Shown: positions 1-12,149, counted from the stretch's first letter. The stretch is DNA of 64,000 bases from Sepiola atlantica (GCA_963556195.1 OY744520.1:1846001-1910000), one strand, 5' to 3'. Notes: generated by a model not told the origin, from the sequence alone. Translations and numbers: made by a program.

Positions 1-564
1 ACCCAAACAAAACGATTTCACCACTCGAGTTGGTTTTTCTCGTTTATTTTACGGAGTTTCGCTAAAGACACGCTATTTAGAATGTCTCAGAATTCAACCA
101 AAATGTTCATGAAAACGGGTCGCTATTTCGCCGTAATGGTTATAAGACTTGTCTCTTTACCTGATGCTCGGACGAGGGCCAAAGTGTAGAATCTATTCCG
201 TCCATCTTCAGAACAGGTAAACTTTACCTAGACTGAGCCACTTTTTATTTTTGTCGGATCCAGAATGTCCCTTTTGATGGAGCTGTATTTTTCCCACATT
301 AAACGCCGATCTTGTATCGAACTTTGACCTCGTGGGGAGGCAAATAAATAGAGACTAGTTTGCTAACGGACGAGTGCGTTTATAAAACCGAATGAGTGAC
401 GATCTTGTGTGATGGGGTGATCGTCAGTGTAGCAAGTTTAATAGTCCCCCCCCCTGGGACTATGACAGAATTGTGTTAAACGTTTGAGGCCAAAATTGGC
501 CGAGTTGCAACGAGTACATAAAACTCTATTAATGCTGCTTCGTTGAACAAAACAGACATTTCGG
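1..564. other. no gene seen
   Basis: AT-rich sequence with stop codons in all frames. No protein similarity, RNA gene or repeat structure was recognised here. Confidence 0.5.
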
Positions 565-958
565 TCAGTCATGTGTCAAATAGATTCTGTAATGAATAAG
601 AAAGAGTATGAAGAGAGTTTTAGAAAGAAAAAGAAAGAGAGAGTTTAAGTGAGAATGAAGGTCTCTGGAGAGATAATGAAAATATACAAATGCTAAGAAA
701 TAAAGGAATATAATGTAAAAAAGAAGGGAAAGAAAGCTAGAGAGAAAGAGAGAGAGAGAGTAAACAGAAAAAGAAAGATAATGAAAGAGAGATGAGAGAG
801 ATAGATAGAGAGAGAAATAGGGAGGCATAGAGAACATCAAGAAATAAACAGACTCATGTGTTATTATATATAGATAGAAATTGAAGGAATGAATAGAGAA
901 TAAAGACAGAAAATGAATAGTGTAATCATCGAGACGTAATAAAATAAAGAAAATTTAC

Positions 959-993
<35 letters not shown>

Positions 994-1340
994 CATAAAG
1001 ATAGAACACATACAGAGGGGAAAAAGCGAGAAGGAGAACCGATGCAAAGAGAGAGAGAGAGAGAGAGAGAGAAAACAGATATAGAGACTATATAAAAAGT
1101 GGTGTTAAGAATGAGTGTGTGTGAAAGAGTGGAAACAAGAGAGAGAGAGAGAGAGAGAGTGAGAGAAAGAGGTAGAGGTAGAGAGAGAAAGAGAGAGAGA
1201 GAAAGGAGAGAGATAATCGCATTTCTAAGAGAAAGGGAAGGTATAGGGTGAGATAGTAATAGAGATTGATAGAAGAATAATCAACTAGTTTAGTGAAGAT
1301 CCGCGTTAAACCAACATCCATTGAATTAGAAAGGTCCATG
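565..1340. repeat. purine-rich (GA)n low-complexity block
   Basis: Long stretches of GA dinucleotides with GAAA and GATA interruptions on the plus strand. The densest tracts are near 960-990, 1049-1073 and 1138-1205. Open frames across it on the minus strand are Ser/Leu/Phe-rich and come from the repeat itself, so they are not genes. Confidence 0.9.
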
Positions 1341-2205
1341 CTTTTATAAACTCGAATCCGTTCTAATGGCTCCTTCTTTTACTTGTAATAATATATCGTT
1401 AAATAAACTAGTGAGGAACGTGCACATATCAGATTCCCTTGTATGTAAATAGTTTTCTTTCATGCCTTTCTTAGCCTGACTTTTCTCATTGATCGCAAAA
1501 TCTCTTCTCTTCAAGATCGACATCCATTGAAGCAGAAAAGGATTTAACTAAAGTCGAGAAACTGAGAAAGTCAAAGTGGCGACCATAAGAAGTTAACGCA
1601 ATGAAAGGTAAATTTAATTCGTGATTTGATGAGGTGAAAACCTTATTTTAGATTTAGTAATGGGCGACCCATAAACAAGTGACTTTTAACCCAATGTAGT
1701 TGGACAATTATTTGAAACATTTATCGGAACAGCTGAAAGCAATCAGTTCAGCCTGAAACCGTAAATTTAAACGAAACACATATTTGCTGTTAGATATTCT
1801 TTACTTGGTGCCTATAATAGTTTTATCAGGATTCTACGCGCGTAAGTGACGTCACTATACACAATATTGATATCTTTTTCATAGCTAGAATTGATGTCTA
1901 AAAACCACGTATGCAATTTAAAATGTCAATTTATTAATTCAATTCTATTACAATCACCGGTCGGTTGGTTATGTCATAAGTACCTATAATGTTTAAGAGC
2001 CTCCCAAATCGCCACCTGTGCACTTTATACTCCTATTCTATTGAAGCACTAAACATTTAAAGATTCCTCCTCGCTAACAAGCTATGGTTTAGTTCGGTTA
2101 ATCATGTTTCTTTATCTCTGTTTTCTTTCACTCTAACGATTTCGAAGTGTTTTCATCTCAGAATAACAAAATTGCATTTTTTTCATCAAGTAATCTAAAC
2201 GTTTT
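1341..2205. other. no gene seen
   Basis: Unique-looking AT-rich sequence with no recognised coding, RNA or repeat feature. Confidence 0.45.
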
Positions 2206-2297
2206 ACCACACACACACACCCAAATACACACACACACCCAAATACACACACACCCACACACACACACACACACATATATATATACATATATATAGT
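2206..2297. repeat. (CA)n followed by (TA)n microsatellite
   Basis: CACACA runs interrupted by CCAAATA, passing directly into a short TATATA tract. Confidence 0.95.
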
Positions 2298-2324
2298 TTG
2301 AATTTAGTTAGAGTTTTAATTACC

Positions 2325-2803
2325 TACTAGGCACAATCCTCGAGTTTCTTCGGTTGCTCTGTACGAAGGTTTGTCAGGACAACCTGACATAAGGAGACTT
2401 CACCCTACAAGAAAACCCTGACCAAATATTCAAAATAACATAGTATTCGAAGCCCAAACAAGAACCTCTCGACACGGCTATACACTTGTTCATACGGGGG
2501 ATGGTGCAGCTTCTCCTAGTAGTAATGTTACCTCAAGTAACAGCACTTAGCTGGTTACTCCACCAGACTAGATGAATTCTTGTCCTGGAATCCGGTAAGA
2601 CCAATAGATAGATATACTATAACATAGTTAAATCGCTCATTAGGGAGAGGAAAATTAATGTTCTTAACTTCTTTACTAACTCAACGTTTGACAGGTAAAT
2701 GAGAACTTTAATGGAATATTCGAATATCTATATATCTCATATAGCGATCAAGTGTTAGCCCAAGGAATGTGTCCCGTTATTTCTGAAAAATTCTACTGAA
2801 GTA

Positions 2804-2805
<2 letters not shown>
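2325..2805 (+). repeat. dispersed repeat family B, copy 1
   Basis: About 480 bp that aligns by eye, same orientation, with 44455-44908. Shared blocks include 'ACTCCACCAGACTAGAT', 'CTTCTTTACTAACTCAACG' and 'GATCAAGTGTTAGCC'. No coding potential or terminal repeat is evident. This copy ends against a long TA tract; the other does not. Confidence 0.75.

Positions 2806-2806
<1 letters not shown>

Positions 2807-2877
<71 letters not shown>
2807..2877. repeat. (TA)n microsatellite
   Basis: About 35 uninterrupted TA units, abutting family B copy 1. Confidence 0.97.
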
Positions 2878-2879
<2 letters not shown>

Positions 2880-3121
2880 GTAAATTTACAATATGAAATT
2901 AAATTTCAGACAGATATAAGTGTTTACTACATGGAATGAGTTAATAAGCATGAAACCAATATAACACAAACACGATATTCTGATCGTAAAACTGATTATA
3001 ATCTGTGGTAGAACGTATATTATTTAAATAGATGTCTTTTTATACAGAAAAACACATAGAAAGGAGAGTAGTAGGCGTAGTATTAATTACGAGAAACAGG
3101 GATATATATATATATATATAA

Positions 3122-3157
<36 letters not shown>

Positions 3158-3540
3158 TGAGAGAGAGAGATAGAGATAGAGGGAGAGAGAGAGGGGGTAG
3201 GTAGAAAGGAAAGAGGGGGTGAGAGTGGGAGAAGGATAATTGGGCATTTGATTCGGTGGGCAAGGTAGATGGCGGTGCTAGAATTGGTGTAGGAAGTATG
3301 GGTGGGAGAGGTGCAAGTATCATCTAGGAACAGTGGAGTATACAATGAGAAGAGTAGGGAGAATAAGACGACGTAGTTGCCGTTTTTAATTCATCCAGTG
3401 TCATATTTTATTAACTTTTGTTTGGAGAAAATTTAATCGGGAGGTCAGTTGGTTTGTAACACTTCAGTTTATAATAGCATTTTATGAAGCTGATTTTTGA
3501 ATTAGTATTTTCGTTGGTTCATCTCGCTTTAGTTTTAAAA
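2878..3540. repeat. (TA)n and (GA)n tracts with flanks
   Basis: A TA tract with AATATA interruptions (about 3101-3157) runs into a GA/GGGA purine tract (about 3158-3240). The flanking sequence shows nothing recognisable. Confidence 0.85.
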
Positions 3541-3580
3541 AGCTAAACGCATAGATTGAACGGCGCTTCTGAAAAGATGC
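3541..3580 (-). repeat. family A TIR repeat, short fragment
   Basis: Contains 'AGCTAAACGC..AGATTGAA' followed by a degenerate GGCGCTTC..AAGATGC. This is the reverse complement of the start of the repeat also seen at 3834, 5085, 19928, 21635 and 26552. Confidence 0.5.
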
Positions 3581-3833
3581 TATTAGCCTAAAAGTAAGGT
3601 TTTTGCAGTGTTATGACATACTTTCGAATAGGTTGCGTAGACCTAATGCAAAAGAAACATTTCCATGAAATCCTGGAAAGACTGTTCCGGCATCTTTGTA
3701 TACAAGCCGCGAGCGAAAGGTTCAAAGAAGACATTGGAAGTTGTGAACTTTGATTTCATTTTTTGCGTAGTCATATTCGCCGAATTTCTAAGCAGCAAGT
3801 CGTTCATAGAGAAAAAATAGGTTTTCGTAACAG

Positions 3834-4300
3834 GTGTTCATTCAATCTGCGCGTTTAGCGAGGAAATATTCTATTTTTAAACTTAAGACCCACACATCGA
3901 TCGATGCACGGACAGATAGAGAGTCGTAGACGCAACTAAAAATGCTATGTTAAAGTTAAATGTGCCAGGCTGAAGAAAATGCTTTTTTAAGCTTAAGTGT
4001 AACGGACCAATTGACGTACAGACAGAGTTCCTCTAATAGAGTCGTGGACGCAACTAAAAATGCTATGTTAAAGTTAAATGTGAAAGGCTGAAGAAAATGC
4101 CTTTTTAAGCTTAAGTGTAACGGACCAACTGACGTACAGACAGAGTTCCTCTAATAGAGTCGTGGACGCATCTAAAATACTATGTTAAACTTAAACAGAG
4201 TGCCTGTGATAAAGTGTCTTAGACGAATCTAAAATGCTATTTCCAACTAAAACGTGACAGACGGATAAAAATGCTATTTAAATCTTAATATACGTTGTTG
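3834..4300 (+). repeat. family A repeat with 118-bp tandem units
   Basis: Begins with 'CATTCAATCTGCGCGTTTAG', the signature of family A. From 3921 there are two nearly identical 118-bp units (unit starts at 3921, 4039 and 4157), then a third that decays. Each unit carries 'GAGTCGTGGACGCA', 'AATGCTATGTTAAA' and 'AACGGACCAA.TGACGTACA'. The tandem structure arose inside one dispersed element and looks recent for the first two units. Confidence 0.85.
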
Positions 4301-4755
4301 CGCTTCAAATTATATGTATGTGTCCATTGAATATGTGCGTTTAGCAAGAAAAAGTCTTGTTATACTAAAACTGAGGTAATCAAAGTTGTTTTCCACAATA
4401 CCTTTTTTAATATACATTTTAATCACACAAAATATATTTAAAACTATTGCTTTGTATTGGGATTGAGTTATGTTTGATGAAAATCTATTTTAGTTGGCCT
4501 AATTAGTCGTAATTGTCAATTTATTCACCCATTTCTTACTAAGTTTCTGTTTATTACTTCCACTCTCTCCCTCTGAATGTTGTTTCACCCCCGTTTTTTC
4601 AAACTCGCTTCTGTCAGCCCCTCTTCGCGAAAAGTAAGAACACTAACTATAAAACGAAGATTGGAATAGTCCATTATAAAACGAAAGATTGGAATAGTCC
4701 ATTATAAACAATAGTAGCTATCATTACAAGTATAAATACTATTTAACCCATAGCT

Positions 4756-4814
<59 letters not shown>

Positions 4815-4979
4815 TGGATATAGCAAACTGAAATAGATTAATTTTTGATTTTGTCCTTTTATGAAAAAAATAACTGACTTGATAAATTCATTTTCTCATA
4901 TTCAAACAATATAACGGAGTCCAATAGCTGACCCAACGGGTCACATTTCTTTCTAGAAATAATTCAAATTGAAAAAACT
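4301..4979. repeat. family A fragment, short duplication and (GA)n
   Basis: A fragment of family A lies at about 4321-4380. A 31-bp direct duplication ('GATTGGAATAGTCCATTATA' core) is at about 4650-4710. An uninterrupted (GA)n tract covers about 4757-4810. Nothing coding is visible. Confidence 0.7.
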
Positions 4980-5028
4980 TCACACGAAATAACATTCTGT
5001 GTTACAAACAGAATGTTATTTCGTGTGA
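4980..5028. repeat. perfect 21-bp inverted repeat (hairpin)
   Basis: Arms 4980-5000 and 5008-5028 are exact reverse complements around a 7-nt loop (GTTACAA). The arm core reads 'CACACGAAATAACATTCTGT'. The hairpin is shorter than usual animal pre-miRNAs, so it is recorded only as a structure. Confidence 0.9.
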
Positions 5029-5084
5029 CTGACATACAGAGCCTTCTATACAGGTGCATATACTCTTCTTAAATAACGGATGCA

Positions 5085-5390
5085 TTTCAGTCCATCCGCG
5101 TTTAGCGATGTAAAATAATAGTTAGGCGTAAGAGACCAATGTAAAATGTTTGTTTTTTTAACTTAACCGTGACAGACGGACGAAAATGATATCTTAAACT
5201 GAAGCGTTACAGGCCGACCAACAGACATAGCCTCTTATAGAGATTCTTAGGACGTATAAAAGAAATGAGAAGTTCACCCAATCTTTCGTTTTAGACCAAA
5301 AGAAATATTATTTCAAAATGAAGCGTCACCGATAGACGGACAGACAAGTCTTCTCATAATGAGACGAGGACGCATGGAAAACGCAAACGA
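5085..5390 (+). repeat. family A TIR repeat
   Basis: Starts with 'GCATTTCAGTCCATCCGCG' and 'TTTAGCGATG', continues with the family's 'CGTGACAGACGGACGAAAAT' block, and has a second partial unit ending near 'GACGAGGACGCATGG'. No ORF. Its ends resemble the AGATGCGTCC terminal motif. Confidence 0.7.
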
Positions 5391-6149
5391 AGCGAAAATA
5401 GATTTGATGGCAATTTGTTTTTGTTGGATTGTGATTTAAACAATATGCCCATTGAAAATTAAAGTTTATTTTTCTTCGAACAATCATGTTAGAAAGTTAA
5501 CAATTTCATCCCATATGCTATCCACGTGCAGACCAACATAACACGTGGACACACGCTTTCCATCGAGCTTGCACATATTGCTGCATCATCATTTTATTTT
5601 TAAAGAGAAGCAGCTCTCGGTCTAATATGTGTCCCGTTAGAAATACAACACGGAGTTATATAAGATGGGTTATGACATATATAGGAGGTAATTCAGAGAT
5701 ATTCGTTTTGTTGTTAATTTCACCTCACCTCTCTTGGTTGTTTCTATCTGGAACGTTCTTTCATTAAAACAAATATGTATTAACGATTTACCGCTTATAA
5801 AGGCCAAAAGGCCCCTCGAGGATAAGGGTGAATGAGTTTCCCAGGTTGACGGTGAGACAACTCTGAAGATTGGTAACGATGGTTGAAACTAATTTGATTA
5901 TCTAAGAGGACGGCTCAATAAGAATTTGTTAATATTGTACATGAACACGATCATGTTATAGTTAGCTTGGAACCAGCTCCATGGTATTGAGTTCTACAGA
6001 CGGGCAGTTATTGGAAGGAACCTTCGCTCATGGAAGTTCCGTTTGGTTTAAGATACGCAGAGAAAGAAGGAAAATTATCGATCTTTCTCTACCGTTTATA
6101 TTGGCTGATTAAAATAAATTAACATATTTAAATTTAAAAACGTATGAAT
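5391..6149. other. no gene seen
   Basis: AT-rich sequence without recognised features. Confidence 0.4.
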
Positions 6150-8000
6150 TTTATTTTAATTTATATTAACATACGTTCTCCAAGATTTCGTTTTTTTCAT
6201 CATTTCTGTCAATTGTATGCTCTCAATCTCCTGTTTGATTCCAATTTCTCCTTGTCTCTCGTTTCAGTTTTTATAGATTGTTTCAGTTCTCTTATAAATA
6301 TTGCTATTACATTGACTGTCTTTATATTCCACATTTTTTCAGTTCTCTGGCAAGTTCCATGTTTTTGTATCGTTTTTCTGTTACCTTGATTGAGATAAAC
6401 TGTTGGGACGGGGAAATCTAAAACTTTGCAGTTTTTTCCTTCTTGTTAAATATTATTAGATTTGGTCTCCTTGATGGATGAGTTCGTTTGTTTGTAGTTC
6501 CATGTTTCAGAGAATTTTGTGCTTCTCGTTTTCCGTACTGTCTCCGGTTTGTGTCTGTACTATTTGTCTGCATGTTTAAAATGTAGTCATTTGCAAAGTT
6601 TCCCACGCAATCATGTCTATATTTGTATTCTTGTAAGCTTAGTTGGCTGCATTCACTTATTATGTGATTTACTGTTTCGTCTCTTTGTCCACAGTCTACA
6701 TTTAATTTTTTCCTGGATTTTGTCTATTTTAGTTAATTCAAATCGCGTTGTTCTTGGCGGTTGTTCGTAGCGATTCTGTTTTTTTATTTTATTTAAGTTT
6801 CCCTTTGTAACCATTTTCTGGTGTTTCCGTGCGTCTTTTCCTTTGTCAGTTTTATAAATCGTCCATGTAGCTGCTTCCCCTCTCGTTTATTTCTTTCTAG
6901 TTTTGATCTCATCTGTATTGTTCATTTGAGTGGTTACTATGGTAGTATGTTCTAGGTAATGTATTTTTCCAGTTCTTTTTTTGTGTGATTCACACAATTC
7001 TCTGTATTTAACATTTAATATTCTTCTTTTGTCCAGCCTATGAATTGTCCAGACTATCTTGCTAGAGATACTGCCGGGTGTTTATTCCTTTAACCAGGTT
7101 TCTACTATTACTGTCTAGATGTTTATCAGGGTTTCACTTAGCTGGCTTCGTTCGCTATCGCTTCGCAATTTAATCTGTATTTACTACTTGAAATCATTGA
7201 AACGATAAAAACAGAAAACAAAACTAATCGATGAGAGGAACAAACTAAATGTATATTTTGAAATTGATAAAATAAAAAGCAGATAAAATGTGAATTAGTT
7301 TTAAATTTACAAACCTAAAAAATGTTTTCTTTTCAAAATATACTGTATATCAATTTTACAAGAATAATGTTTGTTTTTAAGAAAACAAACATCTGTATTT
7401 TCTTTGATCAGTTGATGGACTCTTAATTTTCGTCATTTTTAATCCCTTCAAAAATGAAATGAATCCAAGCAAAATAAATATGATCTGCGTAAATCTGTAT
7501 TCAATTAAATTTACTAAAAAAATTTATTTCATTTATTCGTTTTTTGGTTTGGTTTGCAGAACTGTTAGTGTTGTCCTCCAACTGTCAGTTCCAGTCCCCA
7601 TGTTTTCATTGGTTTTTGTATAAAGTTGTTCATTTTGTCAGATATATTGTGCATTCAATTATCCATGATAGAGGATTGTATTGTAGGCTTTCTTATAGTC
7701 GATTAATGTCATGGCTATGTTTCTTTCTCTTTTTAGCTCCTTCAAGATCATTTGGTCGCTGTATTGCTGGTCACGTGTCTCTTTTGTTCCTAGTGAATGT
7801 TTATTAAAGGAGTAGTAGATTTATTCGCTCAATTGTTTTTTTTAAAGATTTTCTACATTCTGCTATAATTATTTACTCACTATGAGTTTTCACACAAGTT
7901 GTAATATTCTTAGCGTCTCCTCCACTCTTTCGTTTCTACTATAAATGCTTCGTCATTTTAACTTTGTTGTTGTCGCTCTCCATATCGAAAGCGTTTGTAC
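6150..8000 (-). pseudogene. decayed LINE reverse transcriptase and C-terminal domain
   Basis: Minus-strand translation in several frames shows a non-LTR retrotransposon. Around 7700-7800 it reads 'RERNIAMTLIDYKKAYN', RT palm motif A region with the IDYKKAYD-type catalytic aspartate changed to N. Around 6600-6700 it reads 'CRLCGQRDETVNHIISEC', the C-x2-C-x8-H-x4-C zinc motif of the C-terminal domain, followed by an 'RHD.V' element. Around 6300-6480 come 'RRPNLIIFNKKEKT' and 'MELARELKK.WNIKTVNVI', the usual tail of this clade. Frames shift repeatedly and stops interrupt the sequence, so it cannot encode a working protein. The same clade recurs at 10560-11520 and 22130-22490. Clade naming (R2/RTE-like) is tentative. 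Confidence 0.75.
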
Positions 8001-8904
8001 TTATTATTTCTCAATTGTTATTTGGATTGTTAAATTGGTGATCTCTGGGGTCTGGGTGACAAAAATCCCTCCAATCTTCGATAGGACTCGAACCTTCCAT
8101 GCTTAGTTGTGAATCAGTATCGCTGGTGTCTACTTAACCGCGGGTACAACACGTCGTATATAACAAATCGTTTTATGTAAGCAACAGGTTTCGACATTAC
8201 TTTACCGAGCAATAACTAATTCGCTGTCAAACGTACAAATCAAAAATATAATTTTATCTGTAGATGATATTAAAAAAATAAAAGGGCAACATATTTCTTT
8301 AATCAATGGCGACATTTTCACAGGTGCCTGTAATATATTATTACTTACACACACATATGTCATTATGTAAATATCCAGAGGTTGGGTATACACGTTTTTC
8401 GTTTTTTCCTTATCGAATTTTAAAAATATTTTATTTAAAATCCGACTTTGATATTTAAAAAAAAGAACACAATTCACATTTAACCTTTCTGAAAACATTA
8501 TTTTTCTGAAGGAGAGAAAATACTTTTGACGTTAGAAATTCTTATTGTAACAATTTATTTTCGTATAATTGTTTTTAAAAGAAATCAATATTTTGGTCAA
8601 CGTTCATTGCGAGAAACATTAAAGCCTTAGGGCATCATTTCTGTTGAATTGGCAAATCGGATTAATTCTTCGAATTGCTAACTAAAGAGTTTGCAATTCG
8701 TAGACTGAATATTTTATGGATAATTACACGAATTAATTTGTATCTGAAAGACTTTATTAATATTAACTTCGAACCTGAGATTACCCAAATCTTTAACTTC
8801 GAGTAGAATAAGTTAATAAGCTTATCCTAAAATAACCCGAATCATTCGAAATAAAACCGAAGCAGACAAAGTAAAAAAAAAATCTATGCTAATATAAGGG
8901 ATCT
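8001..8904. other. no gene seen
   Basis: AT-rich sequence. No coding or RNA signal recognised. Confidence 0.4.
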
Positions 8905-9425
8905 TTTCTGTCTGTCCGTGTGTACACTAACTATTAGTATTATTTAGATTATTCGAACTACTGTTCTCATCTTGGATGTTATTCTAACAGCGGGTCGGAC
9001 GATATTACATTCGACTCCTGTCAGGTGAGTCTTGCGAACTCATTAATCCTTATGTTAAACTAGAGAATGAACTCGAGGCGCAACGGATAAAGTGCTAAAC
9101 AATAATCAGCGTTAAGTGACAGTCTTCTAGAGGTGAAAAGTTCAATCCTCATTATAGGATATACTAAGAATATAATTAAGAATTAATGAAAACTGCTATC
9201 CGGTTATGGCTGAAGGAACGAGGGCAAACTGCCCACCGTGGATTAAATAAAGGGCCACATTTGATAATCTGTACAGATTCCCGAGTTCGACATGATGGTT
9301 TCCGAGTTCAACAAGACGCACCTTAAAAAGGTCGAAACGTTGTGAGAATAACGTTCAAAATGTGAACAGTAGCCTTAATAATCCAAATGATACAAATTAT
9401 CAATCCTAATCTAAAAAAGTCCAAA
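8905..9425. repeat. family E long-TIR repeat with internal SINE body
   Basis: The left arm begins near 'GATTATTCGAACTACTGTTC' (8947 onward). The right arm, ending near 9400, is homologous to family E left arms in inverse orientation, with 'GTCGAAACGTTGTGAGAATA' and 'GTGAACAGTAGCC..AATAATCC'. Related copies lie at 24640-25035, 47345-47530 and 49830-50202. A tRNA-like body lies between the arms. Confidence 0.7.
9071..9155 (+). repeat. tRNA-derived SINE body
   Basis: Pol III type 2 promoter elements: A box 'AGGCGCAACGG' at about 9076-9086 and B box 'AGTTCAATCCT' at 9139-9149, spaced as in a tRNA gene. The cloverleaf is degenerate, so it is a SINE-type remnant and not a tRNA gene. It closely matches the body at 24944-25032. 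Confidence 0.7.
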
Positions 9426-10559
9426 ACACTAACTGTTAGGTTTGGTTTGGTTTGGTTTGTCCGTTTAACGGCAACACAGACTTTTTTCCTATTAGATTTC
9501 GATACATTGTAGCCGATTCACTACAGAACAAGCTCAAAACACGTGTTCCATCAGAAGTACCAGATACCATCGATATATTCGAGATCCGGTAGCACGATGT
9601 ACCTCTCATTGTTAAGCACACAAATTATAAGTTACGGATCCGCAATATCATGTGAGTTTGGCGCAAAACAAATGACCCAAGTCCAAACTTACAACAGCGT
9701 CTAATAAAGGTTACATTTCATACATACGAACACGTAACCATATTCTTACAATAGAGACGACGGTCTATGGTTCTAAAAATCACATGGATTTTCGTTGAGA
9801 GAGCGGATCAAAACTCGAACTTAGAAGAAGAGCCAATGGCAAAAGAGATAAGAGATGGCCAAATCACGCAAAGGTACATCTGTATATTTACGCTGATTAT
9901 ACAAAAAAAGCCATATACACACTCAAGAATTAACGTGATGATGAGTGCTAACAATAGTATCAATGCAAGGTATTCCCTAAGCATTATCTACATTAAAATC
10001 TTCGCTTTGGTGTCCAAGTCAGCAAATTCAAAACATATCTTGAAAAAGATACATCGCAGTTATCACAGAGAGTTGGCTTTACAACGACACTTAATATGCA
10101 GAAATCCATGTTGAGGATTACCCAATTCTTCGATGCGACAGTTTAACGACGTCAAGTGTCAACTTTCTTTTAACTCTAAACCAACTGCCTTCTACTACTC
10201 TATATTTCATGTAGAGTTCGACTCGAAAGAGAATGGTTTCCATTGCTGGCGATATATAGTAGTTTAAGTACCTAAACACCACTCCGAATGTTTCATAGTT
10301 GGTTATATGAATGCGCCTTCAATTGAGTGGTAGGAGTATTTCTGTCCACAACAGAAACGATTTGATAACTCATTTGGTAGCACACCGATGAAAAGAAAAA
10401 TCGGAGGCTTAAAAGCCGAACCAGGTGGTATTGTTTTGCTACCACTACTCAAAGTTTGAAAAGTGAAGAAAGACATCAAACGAAATCCTGGCTGATCGTA
10501 GACACTGAGAATGTTCTCATAAAATGTGACCATAAAGGAGGTAGCAATACACTACCGTC
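9426..10559. other. no gene seen
   Basis: Contains a short (GGTTT)n run at about 9439-9458 and open frames of low significance. It may include further 5' parts of the LINE that follows, but nothing could be recognised. Confidence 0.4.
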
Positions 10560-11520
10560 CTATCAAGGAAACAGCGACAAGAGTCTAGATGGGAGATGGG
10601 AAGAAAAGTGGATGCTGTTATAGGCTATGGAATATGTTTAAGTAAAACATGCCAAACAAAAACAGAGGACAGAAGATCTTTCATTGCAGAAAATTGGAAG
10701 AATGAACTAACTAACAACGTGCCAAATATTTTCTGGATGAACTATGCACGAAATATATAGATAAGGAAGACTCTGTAGACTAGCTGAAAAGAGGACCGCT
10801 CCAATATTATCAGGAAAGACTGATAAAAACTGCCCAAGTTAAAGGCTTGATGACCAATGCTTTTTAAAAGATGAGTGGACTCAGCAACGACAAGTGCAGG
10901 TTCTGCAACACAAAAGTGGAGAGTGAGCCACCTGACATCCAGTTGTAAGGTTCTGCTAGTGGATTGCTACTATACAATGCGACATAATGCAGTGTGTAAA
11001 TATCTTCACAGGATCATCTGTAAAAAGTTAAATATCCAGTGCTGCAGCAATTCCTGGGAACATATCCCAGAAAGAACAGTTGGAAATAAGTCATACACTA
11101 TCCACTATGACTATGCAATCCTTACAGCTACTTATCTAGAAAACAGAACTGTTAAACCTGCCATAGTGATATGGGATAACGATAGAAGGTAACAACCCTA
11201 GTTGAATTCAATGCTAATAATGATGCTAACTTAAACGGATCTGAAAGGGAAAATATAACGAAATACTAAGGTCTTATGTGCGGCATGAAAAAAACTAGAA
11301 TTTCAAGAAGATCGCCATCATTCCAGGAATTATAGAAGCAACCGGACCCATGAAAAAGAATTTCAAAATCTACCTGGCGAATATACCTGGCGAACTAAGT
11401 GCAAGAGAGATACAAGCAATTGCATTTAAAGGGATGGTTAGATTCATAAAAAAGATCTCTATGCTGGATTGTCTGAAATAGCAAGTGAATGTCTGTCATC
11501 CGGTAGGATGCCCCACCCCC
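10560..11520 (+). pseudogene. decayed LINE C-terminal domain
   Basis: Plus-strand frames read, in order, 'KRGPLQYY.ERLIKTAQVKG', 'DKCRFCNTKVESE' (Cys pair of the C-terminal zinc motif), then an open stretch at 10875-11192 with 'YYTMRHNAVCKYLH', 'W.EHIPERTVGNKSYTIHYD' and 'AIVIWDN', then 'EFNANNDAN' and 'IAIIPGIIEATG.MKKNFK'. This is the tail of the non-LTR clade also present at 6150-8000. Frames change at least three times, so it is dead. The RT core itself is not visible. Confidence 0.75.
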
Positions 11521-11838
11521 AGCAACAACAAAAAGATAAGAAAATTTAAAAAAAGAAACTTCTTTGTTTACAATGTTTCAACTGTAATAAAGGTCCTCCA
11601 GGGCCAGAAACCATAGACCCCTGACCTAGTATTCTAAAAGTGAAAGTCTTATCGCCCATTGTAACCTGTGCCTGGTACAGCATTCACCCTGGACGGGTTG
11701 AACCGGCTTCCCCCAAAGGAGTAAGTTTTATGGAAGTATCACATTAATAAGCGGTTCCCTGTCGCATGTATACCCCGGTTAGGAGAGATGACAATGTTAG
11801 GTTTTCGAAGTTCTTGCAGGGAAATGTCGACGTCTTCC
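11521..11838. other. LINE 3' flank, nothing coding
   Basis: Sequence between the LINE remnant and the 5S-like fragment; probably LINE 3' UTR. No ORF. Confidence 0.4.
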
Positions 11839-11941
11839 TACATACAGCGCATGGTATTATCAAATGGTCACCCATCTGGTACTGAATAGGCCTAACGTTG
11901 CTTAACTTCGGTGATTAAACGAGGACCGGTATGCCAACGTG
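11839..11941 (-). rRNA. 5S rRNA-like fragment (pseudogene or 5S-derived repeat)
   Basis: On the minus strand it reads 'CATACCGGTCCTCG', 'CCGAAGTTAAGCAACG' (5S A-box region), 'GGCCTATTCAGTACCAGATG' and 'GGGTGACCATTTG' (C-box region), ending 'AATACCATGCGCTGTATG'. Order and spacing match the 3' three quarters of eukaryotic 5S rRNA. Several conserved positions differ from functional 5S, so a pseudogene or 5S-derived SINE is more likely. A second copy is at 49148-49262 on the plus strand. Confidence 0.75.
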
Positions 11942-12149
11942 ATTATGCCGTAGAAGTGACCATGTGGCTTTAACATTCGAAATGCAGACGGTATCCCTTT
12001 TGTCCGAAGCTAGCGGCAACACATAAACAAAATTTCAATGCCCTAAACCACGGAACTCATATTGCGGCTGTTCAAACGTGTAAAGGGGAAAATATCAAAA
12101 CACTCCAGACAGTTGGAGAACAGTGGAAATACCACCGCAGAATATATTG

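Noticed and set aside
3040..3345. Open frames across TA/GA tracts (also near 14409, 16827, 20166, 28058, 38127, 39127, 41692, 48164)
   Set aside because: Tyr-Ile, Arg-Glu or Ser-Leu repeats that result from microsatellites; no start context or domain.
4980..5028. microRNA precursor
   Set aside because: Stem of only 21 bp with a 7-nt loop and no lower stem; too short and too perfect for a typical animal pre-miRNA.
9767..10114. 115-codon plus-strand frame as a gene
   Set aside because: No recognisable domain and no conserved composition; may be decayed LINE sequence but cannot be supported.
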